In this document: positions 16,586 to 23,872 of the stretch, one piece after another
Position numbering within the stretch: position 1 is the first letter of the stretch
Layout: every line of letters starts with the position of its first letter
Assembly (NCBI RefSeq): GCF_963677945.1
Contig: NZ_OY782578.1
Coordinates: 1,674,001-1,738,000 of the forward strand
Length of the DNA: 64,000 nucleotides
Direction: 5' to 3'
Origin: an uncultured Bacteroides sp.
GTDB lineage: Bacteria > Bacteroidota > Bacteroidia > Bacteroidales > Bacteroidaceae
The notes under the pieces: generated by a model
What the model was told of the DNA's origin: nothing
Databases searched by the model: none
Seen by the model: only the letters and a program-made list of their open reading frames with translations
Translations under genes and position numbers: made by a program

Positions 16586-17860
16586 TTAGTCGATGATATC
16601 AAATCCGGTATAAGGAACCAATGCTTTTGGTATACGAATACCTTCCGGAGTTTGATTGTTTTCGAGTAGGGCAGCTACAATTCGTGGTAAAGCTAATGCA
16701 CTACCATTCAGTGTGTGGCAAAGTTCTGTCTTCTTGTCTCCTGTACGGTAGCGGCATTTCAGACGGTTAGCCTGATATGATTCGAAGTTGGATACAGAAC
16801 TAACTTCTAACCAACGTTGTTGTGCTGCAGAGAATACTTCAAAGTCGAATGTAATGGCTGAAGTGAAACTCATATCGCCTCCGCAAAGACGAAGAATACG
16901 ATATGGTAATTCCAGTTTGTTAACCAGATTTTCAACGTGAGCAATCATTTCTTTCAGTGAATCGTAAGAATGTTCTGGCTTATCAATGCGGACAATCTCT
17001 ACTTTGTTGAACTGGTGAAGGCGGTTTAATCCTCTTACATCTTTTCCATAAGAACCGGCTTCACGACGGAAACATGCAGAGTATGCACAGTTCTTAACAG
17101 GTAGTTCATTGTCTGTAAGGATTACATCTCTGTAGATGTTTGTTACAGGCACTTCTGCTGTAGGAATAAGATATAAATCATCCTGATTATCATGATACAT
17201 TTGTCCTTCTTTGTCAGGTAATTGTCCTGTTCCGTAACCGGAAGCAGCATTAACTACATAAGGAGGTTCAATTTCCAGGTAACCTGCGTTACGGGCTTCG
17301 TCGAGGAAGAAGTTAATCAGAGCTCTTTGAAGGCGAGCACCTTTTCCTTTGTAAACAGGGAAACCTGCACCTGCAATTTTAACTCCAAGTTCGAAGTCGA
17401 TCAAATCATATTTCTTGCAAAGATCCCAGTGTGGAACTGCGTCAGCCGGAAGTTCGGGAGTAACTCCACCCATTTTCTCTACTTTGTTGTCATCAGCGCC
17501 ATAGCCTTCAGGAACAGAAGAGTGGGGTAGGTTAGGGATTGTGCAAAGCAGAACCTGAAGTTCTTCTGCAGCTTCGTTCATTGCTGTTTCCAAAGCTTTG
17601 TTTCCCTCTTTGATTTCGCTTACTTTTGTGCGCGCCGATTCTGCTTCTTCTTTATTCCCTTCCTTCATTAGTTTACCAATGGATTTTGAGAGAGCATTTA
17701 CTTCGGCAAGATTCTTATCCAGCTCATTTTGTGCAGTGCGTCTTTTTTTGTCTAACTCCAGCACTTTATCTATGGCTTCCTGTGCGCCTTTAAAGTGTTT
17801 CTTTTCCAGACCACGAAGAACCTCGTCGGTCTTTTCTGTAATTACTTTAAGTGTAAGCAT
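16586..17860 (-). CDS. serS: Seryl-tRNA synthetase
   Basis: 424 residues, normal length. The N-terminal antiparallel coiled-coil tRNA-binding arm (~30-100) is Lys/Glu-rich. Class II core motifs are clear: motif 2 CFRREAGSYGKDVRGLNRLHQFNKVEIV (~255-282) and motif 3 LNGSALALPRIVAALLENNQ near the C-terminus. TAEVPVTN before motif 2 is also typical of serine enzymes. It charges tRNA-Ser with serine in the cytosol. Monocistronic, with a promoter element at 17899-17906 and its own terminator. Confidence 0.99.
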   Translation of the reverse strand: MLTLKVITEKTDEVLRGLEKKHFKGAQEAIDKVLELDKKRRTAQNELDKNLAEVNALSKSIGKLMKEGNKEEAESARTKVSEIKEGNKALETAMNEAAEELQVLLCTIPNLPHSSVPEGYGADDNKVEKMGGVTPELPADAVPHWDLCKKYDLIDFELGVKIAGAGFPVYKGKGARLQRALINFFLDEARNAGYLEIEPPYVVNAASGYGTGQLPDKEGQMYHDNQDDLYLIPTAEVPVTNIYRDVILTDNELPVKNCAYSACFRREAGSYGKDVRGLNRLHQFNKVEIVRIDKPEHSYDSLKEMIAHVENLVNKLELPYRILRLCGGDMSFTSAITFDFEVFSAAQQRWLEVSSVSNFESYQANRLKCRYRTGDKKTELCHTLNGSALALPRIVAALLENNQTPEGIRIPKALVPYTGFDIID

Positions 17861-17898
17861 ATCTTATACTGTTTTTATAGTTTTTTTATTTAGAGCCA

Positions 17899-17906
17899 CA
17901 AAGATA
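17899..17906 (-). promoter_or_regulatory. -7 promoter element for serS (TATCTTTG)
   Basis: Minus-strand TATCTTTG, 38 bp upstream of the serS ATG. Confidence 0.5.
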
Positions 17907-17963
17907 AATAAAAATAAGATAAGATGATATTATAATCTTTTTAATCCTTTAAATAATAAAAAA

Positions 17964-17991
17964 AGTTCCTGCAACGAATGTTACAGGAACT
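17964..17991 (-). terminator. Terminator of rplU-rpmA
   Basis: Twelve-bp core stem AGTTCCTGTAAC / GTTGCAGGAACT (minus strand), with one T-G wobble on the minus strand only, flanked by A- and T-runs. It is 26 bp past the rpmA stop. Confidence 0.9.
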
Positions 17992-18017
17992 TTTTTTATT
18001 TGAAACAAAAATTGTTG

Positions 18018-18287
18018 TTATGCTTCTGTTGTTTCAGCAGGGATGATAGATACGTATGAACGATCTAGTCTTCCTTTCTTGAATGTTACAACACCATCAA
18101 CTAATGCGTAAAGTGTGTGATCTTTACCCATACCCATGTTTAAACCTGGGTGATGTTCTGTACCTCTTTGGCGAATGATGATATTACCAGCTTTGCAAGT
18201 TTGTCCACCATATACTTTTACGCCTAATCGTTTGCTATGTGATTCGCGGCCGTTCTTAGAACTACCGACACCTTTTTTGTGTGCCAT
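18018..18287 (-). CDS. rpmA: 50S ribosomal protein L27
   Basis: 89 residues, starting [20 protein letters not shown]. This is the classic L27 N-terminus, which reaches the peptidyl-transferase centre and here has no N-terminal cleavage extension. [22 protein letters not shown] is the conserved core. It lies 22 bp after rplU in the standard L21-L27 operon. Confidence 0.99.
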   Translation of the reverse strand: MAHKKGVGSSKNGRESHSKRLGVKVYGGQTCKAGNIIIRQRGTEHHPGLNMGMGKDHTLYALVDGVVTFKKGRLDRSYVSIIPAETTEA

Positions 18288-18309
18288 TTCTTCTTAAAAA
18301 TTTAATTGA

Positions 18310-18627
18310 TTAAGCTACTACTTCTTTAATGTTTAACTCTGTAAATTGTTGACGGTGACCGTTACGTTTTCTGTAACCTTTTCTTCTCTTCTTGTGGAAT
18401 ACGATTACTTTGTCGCCTTTTACAAGGTGAGAAATTACTTCGCATACTACTTTTGCACCTTCTACTGTTGGGGCTCCTACAGTTACTGCGCCATCTTTGT
18501 CAACTAACAATACTTTGTCAAATTCTACAGTCGCTCCGTTTTCAGCGTCTTGTATGTGGTGAACATACATTCTTTTTCCAGCTTCTGCTTTAAATTGCTG
18601 GCCGTTAATTTCTACAATTACGTACAT
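18310..18627 (-). CDS. rplU: 50S ribosomal protein L21
   Basis: 105 residues. [22 protein letters not shown] is the conserved start and [15 protein letters not shown] the conserved rRNA-binding C-terminal stretch. It is the first gene of the L21-L27 operon, with a strong promoter at 18717-18748 and a leader of roughly 80 nt that contains a GC-rich patch. Confidence 0.99.
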   Translation of the reverse strand: MYVIVEINGQQFKAEAGKRMYVHHIQDAENGATVEFDKVLLVDKDGAVTVGAPTVEGAKVVCEVISHLVKGDKVIVFHKKRRKGYRKRNGHRQQFTELNIKEVVA

Positions 18628-18825
18628 CTGTTATATTTTGTTATACAGGTTCTCTCCGGAAGGTGGATCTTAATCATTTAATACCTCTTATTTACCCGCG
18701 CGGACTAATTAGGGCACAAAATTACTGATTCTATTTTAATTGGACAAATATTTTGGAGAAATTTATTCTCTTTATTATGAGGGCATTTACTATTATAAAT
18801 TAATCAGATTTACCGGATAATTGTG
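18628..18825 (-). promoter_or_regulatory. rplU-rpmA promoter and leader
   Basis: On the minus strand TTTG (18745-18748), a 20-nt spacer and TAATTTTG (18717-18724) form a full -33/-7 promoter. The leader (~18628-18710) holds the unusually GC-rich CCGCGCGGG (about 18696-18704) and a CTTCCGGAGAG patch in otherwise AT-rich DNA. It could be a ribosomal-protein autoregulatory leader; no named structure is recognised. Confidence 0.65.
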
Positions 18826-19275
18826 TTACCAACTAATTTTTTCTTTCAGCATAACACCATCTATTATTCCTAAATCTTTCAACGATCCGTTTTTACTTTG
18901 AATACAAATCATTGTTAGCGGAGTGTTTCCGGTATTTCTCCATGCACGTTTGCCGTCAGGTGATACTCTGACTATGCTACCTTCTGAAATAGGAAAGTGA
19001 TTGCCATCAACCTGAAACTCTCCACTACCTTTTAATACAATATAAAGTTCTTCGTTTGTTTTGTGAACATGAAGAAAATCACCACCTGCTCTCGCAGGAA
19101 CTACAGTAAAAGATACTTCTGTACCAGTACTTTGTACTGACTCGCCAACAAAAACTTTTCCTGGAATTTCTATACCGGGAGCAAGTACAAACTGATGTTC
19201 ACTTAACTGATCAAAATTGCCGATTGTTACAGCTGCATAATTTTCTGCTGCCGAAATTTTTTCTACTTTTTTCAT
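18826..19275 (-). CDS. Cupin-domain protein
   Basis: 149 residues with a single cupin fold. Motif 1 reads DFLHVHKTNEELYIVLKGSGEFQVDG (metal ligands His, His, Glu at ~83-88). Motif 2 is less conserved, around SPDGKRAWRNTG. Single-domain cupins include isomerases, dioxygenases and small-molecule binders, so no reaction can be assigned. It is transcribed divergently from an HxlR regulator. The shared 255-bp region holds matching TACTTTTG elements and a 14-bp palindrome over the cupin -33 site, so repression or redox control by the HxlR protein is likely. Confidence 0.88.
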   Translation of the reverse strand: MKKVEKISAAENYAAVTIGNFDQLSEHQFVLAPGIEIPGKVFVGESVQSTGTEVSFTVVPARAGGDFLHVHKTNEELYIVLKGSGEFQVDGNHFPISEGSIVRVSPDGKRAWRNTGNTPLTMICIQSKNGSLKDLGIIDGVMLKEKISW

Positions 19276-19332
19276 TTTCTTACTGATTGATTCTTATACT
19301 AATTATGAAAAGCTAAACTAACTTTTACGTTA

Positions 19333-19340
19333 CAAAAGTA
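19333..19340 (-). promoter_or_regulatory. -7 promoter element for the cupin gene (TACTTTTG)
   Basis: Minus-strand TACTTTTG, 57 bp upstream of the cupin ATG. A CTTG 20 nt further upstream (19361-19364) is at the -33 position and lies inside the palindrome at 19361-19374. Confidence 0.5.
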
Positions 19341-19360
19341 AATATTAAACAGGTGATTGT

Positions 19361-19374
19361 CAAGTAGGTACTTG
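19361..19374. promoter_or_regulatory. Candidate operator palindrome CAAGTAGGTACTTG
   Basis: Perfect 6-bp arms (CAAGTA / TACTTG) around GG, overlapping the -33 position of the cupin promoter, between the cupin gene and the divergent HxlR gene. HxlR-family dimers bind short palindromes in such spacers, so it is a natural operator candidate. Confidence 0.45.
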
Positions 19375-19500
19375 TGTGTAAGATGGTTACCGCAATGAAA
19401 CCTTTGTTGAAAACGAGTAACTTACGAAGCTCTTTTTTTTGAAAATATTTTTAGAAGGTAAATGACTGATTCTTTATTCGTTGTATTTAATATTATTGGT

Positions 19501-19508
19501 TACTTTTG
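19501..19508 (+). promoter_or_regulatory. -7 promoter element for the HxlR gene (TACTTTTG)
   Basis: TACTTTTG, identical to the octamer of the divergent cupin promoter, 22 bp before the HxlR ATG. Confidence 0.5.
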
Positions 19509-19530
19509 TTGCGCTAAAAATATATAGCTT

Positions 19531-19893
19531 ATGAGTAAAGTCAAACTATCAGATAGTTTTAATCCCAGGTGCCCTATAAGGAACATTCTCTCACGTATAA
19601 GTGATAAGTGGTCAATGCTTGTGCTATACATATTGCATGAGAAGGGGGTTGCTCGTTTTAAAGAATTGCAACGTTGTATCCCCGATATTTCACAGAAGAT
19701 GCTGACTGCTACGCTTCGTACACTGGAAGAGGATGGCTTTATAAGCAGAAAGGTTTATGCAGAAGTTCCCCCAAAAGTTGAGTATACGCTTACAGATAGG
19801 GGTAGGTCTTTGTTGCCTCACATTAATATGCTTATAGCGTGGGCGATAGAAAATATGGATGGTATAATGAATGATCGTAAAAAAATAGAATAG
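19531..19893 (+). CDS. HxlR-family winged-helix transcriptional regulator
   Basis: 120 residues. CPIRNILSRISDKWSMLVLYIL (~14-35) is the family signature, with the conserved N-terminal Cys14 that acts as a redox or electrophile sensor in several members (YodB, HypR). The winged helix continues as RFKELQRCIPDISQKMLTATLRTLEEDGFISRKVYAEVPPKVEYTLTDRG. It is divergent from the cupin gene and followed after 4 bp by a VOC-fold gene in an evident operon. The targets are probably the neighbouring cupin and VOC genes; this is inferred from context. Confidence 0.93.
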   Translation: MSKVKLSDSFNPRCPIRNILSRISDKWSMLVLYILHEKGVARFKELQRCIPDISQKMLTATLRTLEEDGFISRKVYAEVPPKVEYTLTDRGRSLLPHINMLIAWAIENMDGIMNDRKKIE

Positions 19894-19897
19894 TATT

Positions 19898-20293
19898 ATG
19901 AGAGTAGACCATTTTGCAATTTGGTGTGATGATATTGAAGCAATGCGCACATTTTATACAACTTATTTTGATTGTGTAAGTAACAGTAAATATTATAATC
20001 CGTCAAAGAACTACACTTCGTATTTCCTTTCGTTTGGTGGTGGAGATTGCCGCATTGAATTAATGAATCGTCCGGACATTGTGAATGAACCGGCAAAACG
20101 TGGATTTATGAAAGGTATTGCTCACTTTGATCTTGAAGTTGGCAATGAGGAAATGGTTGATAGTTTAACGGAGCGACTCCGGACGGATGGTTATATTATT
20201 GCCAGCGAACCCCGTAAAACAGGAGATGGCTATTATGAAGCCGGAGTTTTAGATCCTGAAAGTAATTATATTGAGATTTCGGCGGAAGTATAG
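19898..20293 (+). CDS. VOC-superfamily protein (glyoxalase/bleomycin-resistance fold)
   Basis: 131 residues in a two-module beta-alpha-beta-beta-beta arrangement. It starts VDHFAIWCDDIEAMRTFYTTYF and ends YYEAGVLDPESNYIEISAE. Candidate metal ligands are His5, the Glu in CRIELM, His in IAHFDLEV and the C-terminal Glu in YIEIS, matching the glyoxalase I pattern. Members include lactoylglutathione lyases, dioxygenases and resistance proteins; the substrate cannot be read. It lies 4 bp downstream of the HxlR regulator, in a plausible electrophile-stress unit. Confidence 0.88.
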   Translation: MRVDHFAIWCDDIEAMRTFYTTYFDCVSNSKYYNPSKNYTSYFLSFGGGDCRIELMNRPDIVNEPAKRGFMKGIAHFDLEVGNEEMVDSLTERLRTDGYIIASEPRKTGDGYYEAGVLDPESNYIEISAEV

Positions 20294-20637
20294 AATAGAA
20301 CGTTTGCTCTGAAAATCTTTCGTGAATAAATAAAAATGTAAGCCGATAAACTGCGCAAGATAACCTGTTAGATTTTAATTTATTGGGGTTTAATTGCCAT
20401 CAACTCTTCTTTAAATTTTTAGTTTATCTGGATAAAGTGTTATTAATGAAGAATGAAACACTTTTTAACTCGATTTTCTTTTTTTGAGAGACAACTTATA
20501 AGGTTGTTTTCTGACAATACGTTTTACTTTTTGAGTTAAATACCTGATTATAAGCTGCGGAAAAATTAGTTTCACCCCCTATAATAACAAAAAATAGAGG
20601 TCATTTTTCCGCAAGCTTAATTATCTTGTTTGGAGTG
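20294..20637. other. 344-bp intergenic region with a long palindrome
   Basis: No gene seen. The right part (20551-20619) is a near-perfect inverted repeat listed separately. The left part is AT-rich and holds no recognised element. Confidence 0.6.
20551..20619. repeat. 69-bp nested inverted repeat
   Basis: Arms of 16 and 17 nt (20551-20566 / 20603-20619; TAAGCTGCGGAAAAAT against its complement) are perfect but for one inserted T. Inside, CCTCTAT / ATAGGGG (read on the minus strand) form a second stem with one wobble. It sits 19 bp past the TraB/GumN stop but lacks a T-run, so it may be a structured RNA or a repetitive element rather than a simple terminator. Confidence 0.7.
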
Positions 20638-21522
20638 TTATTTCACAGGCTCAACCTTAAACCCTTGCTTTCTGAGTAAAGTAATCAAACCGTTTTCTCC
20701 CGGAAGATGTAAGGCTCCGACAGCAATAAAAGAAGGAGTTTCTTTCATAATAGCAGGTAGTTTCGCAGCCCAATCTTTATTTCTGTTATCTATCATTGAC
20801 TCCATTTCCCCTGGTATAGGGTCGCAGCTGTTTCCTTGTTTTTCCTCAGACAGCTTTTGCATCTTGTCGATATTGAAATTGTTATAAGCTTCTGTTAGTT
20901 CTTTTGTGTCTTTTACAATTTTGGCCGTATCGCTTAATGAACATACAAGTAAACGTGCCTGGCGTTGAAGAGACTGTGAGTCATACAGAAGGTCTCTTTG
21001 AAATTCTAAAGTTTCAAGAGCCGCAATCTTTTTCCCGCTTTCTTCTCCCTTAGTTTGAAAATATCCGTCGAGCTGTTCTTTAGGATTGAAAGAAAGGGCT
21101 TTGGCTGCAATAGTCATTGCTACCATCATACTAATAAATGCAGGTCTTATTTTGGGTACCTGATTAAGATCAAATCCCATGTTTGCTTTTAAGAACGAAT
21201 TTATAGTTGCCTGTTCTGTATCACTGAAAAGAATTTGTGCGGTAGTATCATTGGTAATGAACATTTTATCCTGCATCTTTTTCATTCCTTCGGGAGATTG
21301 TGCATCTTTCATATTCAGTTCTCCTACCACTTGTTTGCTTGCATCAAAAGCTTCTTTAAAGCCACTGACTTTATCAAGGAGAGATAATGGGGCCAGATGG
21401 TGAGTCCCGAATATATACGATGGAGTTTTTAATCCATTGCCCGATACTTTCCACAAAAGAGATTGTGCACCGGCAGATATTGAAAATAACAAGATGCACG
21501 AAAGAATAAATAGTTTTTTCAT
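20638..21522 (-). CDS. TraB/GumN-family secreted protein
   Basis: 294 residues. The signal peptide ends SAGAQ (~20). The family's two hallmark motifs are present: an N-terminal GTHHLAP (~41-47) and a C-terminal FIAVGALHLPGENGLITLLRKQGFKV. This family is related to the TIKI metalloproteases, so a peptidase or hydrolase role outside the cytoplasm is possible, but bacterial function is uncharacterised. It ends next to the palindrome at 20551-20619 and lies 37 bp after the ABC ATPase gene, so co-transcription is possible. Confidence 0.85.
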   Translation of the reverse strand: MKKLFILSCILLFSISAGAQSLLWKVSGNGLKTPSYIFGTHHLAPLSLLDKVSGFKEAFDASKQVVGELNMKDAQSPEGMKKMQDKMFITNDTTAQILFSDTEQATINSFLKANMGFDLNQVPKIRPAFISMMVAMTIAAKALSFNPKEQLDGYFQTKGEESGKKIAALETLEFQRDLLYDSQSLQRQARLLVCSLSDTAKIVKDTKELTEAYNNFNIDKMQKLSEEKQGNSCDPIPGEMESMIDNRNKDWAAKLPAIMKETPSFIAVGALHLPGENGLITLLRKQGFKVEPVK

Positions 21523-21559
21523 AAAAGATTTTTTATAGTATTAATAATTTATTGATAAT

Positions 21560-22267
21560 CTATTCTACATTAAAGTAAGCTTCCAACTCTTTTTCAGCGG
21601 AATTATCTATGTTGTCTATGTCTCTGATAATCTTTCCATCTTCTAGCAAAGCAATGCGTGGACAGATATCTGTAGTGTGGTTCAGGTTATGACTGGAAAT
21701 CAGTATTGTAGCACCAGTCTGTTGGCTATAATCTTTAAGGATGTGTTTTATAATGGACTGTGAACTTGGATCAAGGAAGTTGAATGGTTCATCCAGTATA
21801 AGAAGTTCCGGATTGTGAATCATGGCTGAGATAATACCAATCTTCTGTTTGTTTCCGGCAGAGAAATTGCGGATAAATTTCTTTTGTCCAATAACTTCTC
21901 CATTCATAAAACGTTCGAATGTTGTCAAACGGTTATCTACTTCTTCTTTCTTTAGCCCATACATTTTCCCGATAAAGTAGAAATACTCTTCCGGAGTGAG
22001 GTAATCAATGAGGAAACCTTCGTCAATAAATGCACCGGTTATGTTCTTCCACTCTTCACTTTTGCTGGAATCGATGTCATTGATAAAGGCAGCCCCATTA
22101 CTGGCTTGCAACAAATCCAGGATTAGGCGGAAAAATGTGGTTTTACCAGCTCCGTTGTTTCCTACCAAACCCAATATGTCTCCGTTGTTTATTACGTAAT
22201 TATCTATATCTACAGCTCTTTTTTCGCCGAAGTCTTTTTGTAAATTATTGATTTTTATTGTTGCCAT
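21560..22267 (-). CDS. ABC transporter ATP-binding protein
   Basis: 235 residues with all ABC motifs: Walker A GNNGAGKTT (~37-45), signature FSAGNKQKIGI (~138-148), Walker B LLILDEP (~155-161) and H-loop SSHN. This is the usual size of a CcmA/NatA-type exporter ATPase. The gene upstream (43 bp) encodes its likely membrane partner, a DUF5687 protein. Substrate unknown. Confidence 0.95.
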   Translation of the reverse strand: MATIKINNLQKDFGEKRAVDIDNYVINNGDILGLVGNNGAGKTTFFRLILDLLQASNGAAFINDIDSSKSEEWKNITGAFIDEGFLIDYLTPEEYFYFIGKMYGLKKEEVDNRLTTFERFMNGEVIGQKKFIRNFSAGNKQKIGIISAMIHNPELLILDEPFNFLDPSSQSIIKHILKDYSQQTGATILISSHNLNHTTDICPRIALLEDGKIIRDIDNIDNSAEKELEAYFNVE

Positions 22268-22310
22268 GGTTTATTTGAATTTAAATGATAAGGTAAAAAA
22301 TGAAACACTG

Positions 22311-23792
22311 TTATTTGGTATCTCTGAATCCTTCCATATTTTTATATCTTCTTTTCATGAAGCGTTTATAGATATTCATGATCCAATAATTTGAAGTAAA
22401 TGTCAGAGCAAGACCAATTGCCAGAAGTATCAGTTGACTTATTATTTCTCCGAAGGATATTCTGAGCAAATTGATAACCAGCATTGGGACACCAAAGGAC
22501 ATTAAACTGATGAGACTCTGAAAACCGGTTCCGGTAGATTGACGGCCTACCAGGCTTTCGTTCAATGGCGTTGTTTTATTGTTGTAAACAGCTAATTGAA
22601 GGATAATGAAATAGATAAATCCGGTAGTAAAGAAACTGTAAGATATAGCCATTAATAGTGTTATTTTACCCATTATTATCACTGGAATCATTAATATAAA
22701 GGGAACTATCACAGCAAAACTGTAAAAATAGTACTTGGCTCTAAGCAGATTATAGATGGACTCTTTTCGACTCATTAGTCCATCAAGATAGTTGCCTTCG
22801 AAACTCATTATTTGTGTGAGCATCAGGATTCCTAAGATGGCAAAATTGTAAATCCCTACAAAGCTTTTGCCAACTGGACCTTCATAGGATGGTGTGAAGA
22901 GCATTGCTGTAAGCATAATAATAAGGAAACATCCCATTCGGAACATGGATTTACTCCTTTTATTCCTGAATAATAGCTTAAGCTCTAAGCGCAAGTATTC
23001 TCCAACTTCACCGTATTGCTCCAGAAATTTATATTCTGAAACATGTTTTATTTTAGTGTCATTTGTTTTGGCTAGTTCGGCATATAGATTCCTGATCATA
23101 ATAGTGCGGTTTATCCAACCCAAACCAGCTGCAATAATCAGTACACCAAGGAAACTAAGCGGATTTCCTTTGATAAATAATTCACCTACCTCCATAGTGA
23201 ATTTGCTCACCGGATTGCCTAAGGTAAGTTCTAGCGTTAAAAGAAGCCCGTAAAATACGATAGGTATAATTACGAAATAAGTTTTTTCATTGATTAAAGT
23301 GCGGCACATTTGGTACCAGTAATTATTGAGAATCATCAATAAATAAAATCCCAGACTATAGGTGATGACTCCCGTAATTCCGAAATATTTAGTAACAGTA
23401 ATGAATGCAAAAGGAACAATCATAAATAACCAGAAGGCATTATATGAGTTTGTTGCCGATTTTAAAAGAAGAATATTGAGTAGCTTGTTCTTCTTTATCG
23501 GTAATAAAAGATAAGGTTTTATTTCCTGAGTAGGAGTTTTTTGAAAAGCGAAGCGAAAAAGAAAGTCGATAGCAAGGATAATGAATAACCCTTTATTCAT
23601 TATATGATATGGCTCCATGGTTGGAAACATATCTGCAAAACCAAATCCGAAGATAATACCAAAGAAAATAAAATATCCGGCCCAGAATAACATCATAAAG
23701 TAGATATAGAATTTCCCGAATTTATTCTTTTCGAACATGGGATGCCTTTTGGCGGCTAATTTGGTGTGTTTTCGTAATTCTTTTAAAAGCAT
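22311..23792 (-). CDS. DUF5687 multi-pass membrane protein (ABC permease-like)
   Basis: 493 residues with about 11-12 hydrophobic segments in two bundles, separated by a charged cytoplasmic loop (~235-275, KHVSEYKFLEQYGEVGEYLRLELKLLFRNKRSK). It matches the Bacteroidetes DUF5687 family. Its pairing with an ABC ATPase 43 bp downstream, and a layout resembling EcsB-type permeases, suggest it is the transmembrane subunit. The substrate cannot be inferred. Confidence 0.85.
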   Translation of the reverse strand: MLLKELRKHTKLAAKRHPMFEKNKFGKFYIYFMMLFWAGYFIFFGIIFGFGFADMFPTMEPYHIMNKGLFIILAIDFLFRFAFQKTPTQEIKPYLLLPIKKNKLLNILLLKSATNSYNAFWLFMIVPFAFITVTKYFGITGVITYSLGFYLLMILNNYWYQMCRTLINEKTYFVIIPIVFYGLLLTLELTLGNPVSKFTMEVGELFIKGNPLSFLGVLIIAAGLGWINRTIMIRNLYAELAKTNDTKIKHVSEYKFLEQYGEVGEYLRLELKLLFRNKRSKSMFRMGCFLIIMLTAMLFTPSYEGPVGKSFVGIYNFAILGILMLTQIMSFEGNYLDGLMSRKESIYNLLRAKYYFYSFAVIVPFILMIPVIIMGKITLLMAISYSFFTTGFIYFIILQLAVYNNKTTPLNESLVGRQSTGTGFQSLISLMSFGVPMLVINLLRISFGEIISQLILLAIGLALTFTSNYWIMNIYKRFMKRRYKNMEGFRDTK

Positions 23793-23820
23793 AAACAGAT
23801 GTGTATTTGAACTTAAGATA

Positions 23821-23861
23821 AAAGTAAGAAAAAACCTTCTATAAAGGTCTTTTCTTACTTT
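23821..23861 (-). terminator. Terminator of the M16 peptidase gene
   Basis: Eighteen-bp arms (23821-23838 / 23844-23861) with a 5-nt loop, and one G-T wobble on the minus strand only. It lies 12 bp past the M16 stop. Confidence 0.9.
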
Positions 23862-23872
23862 CTGTTGTTTTA

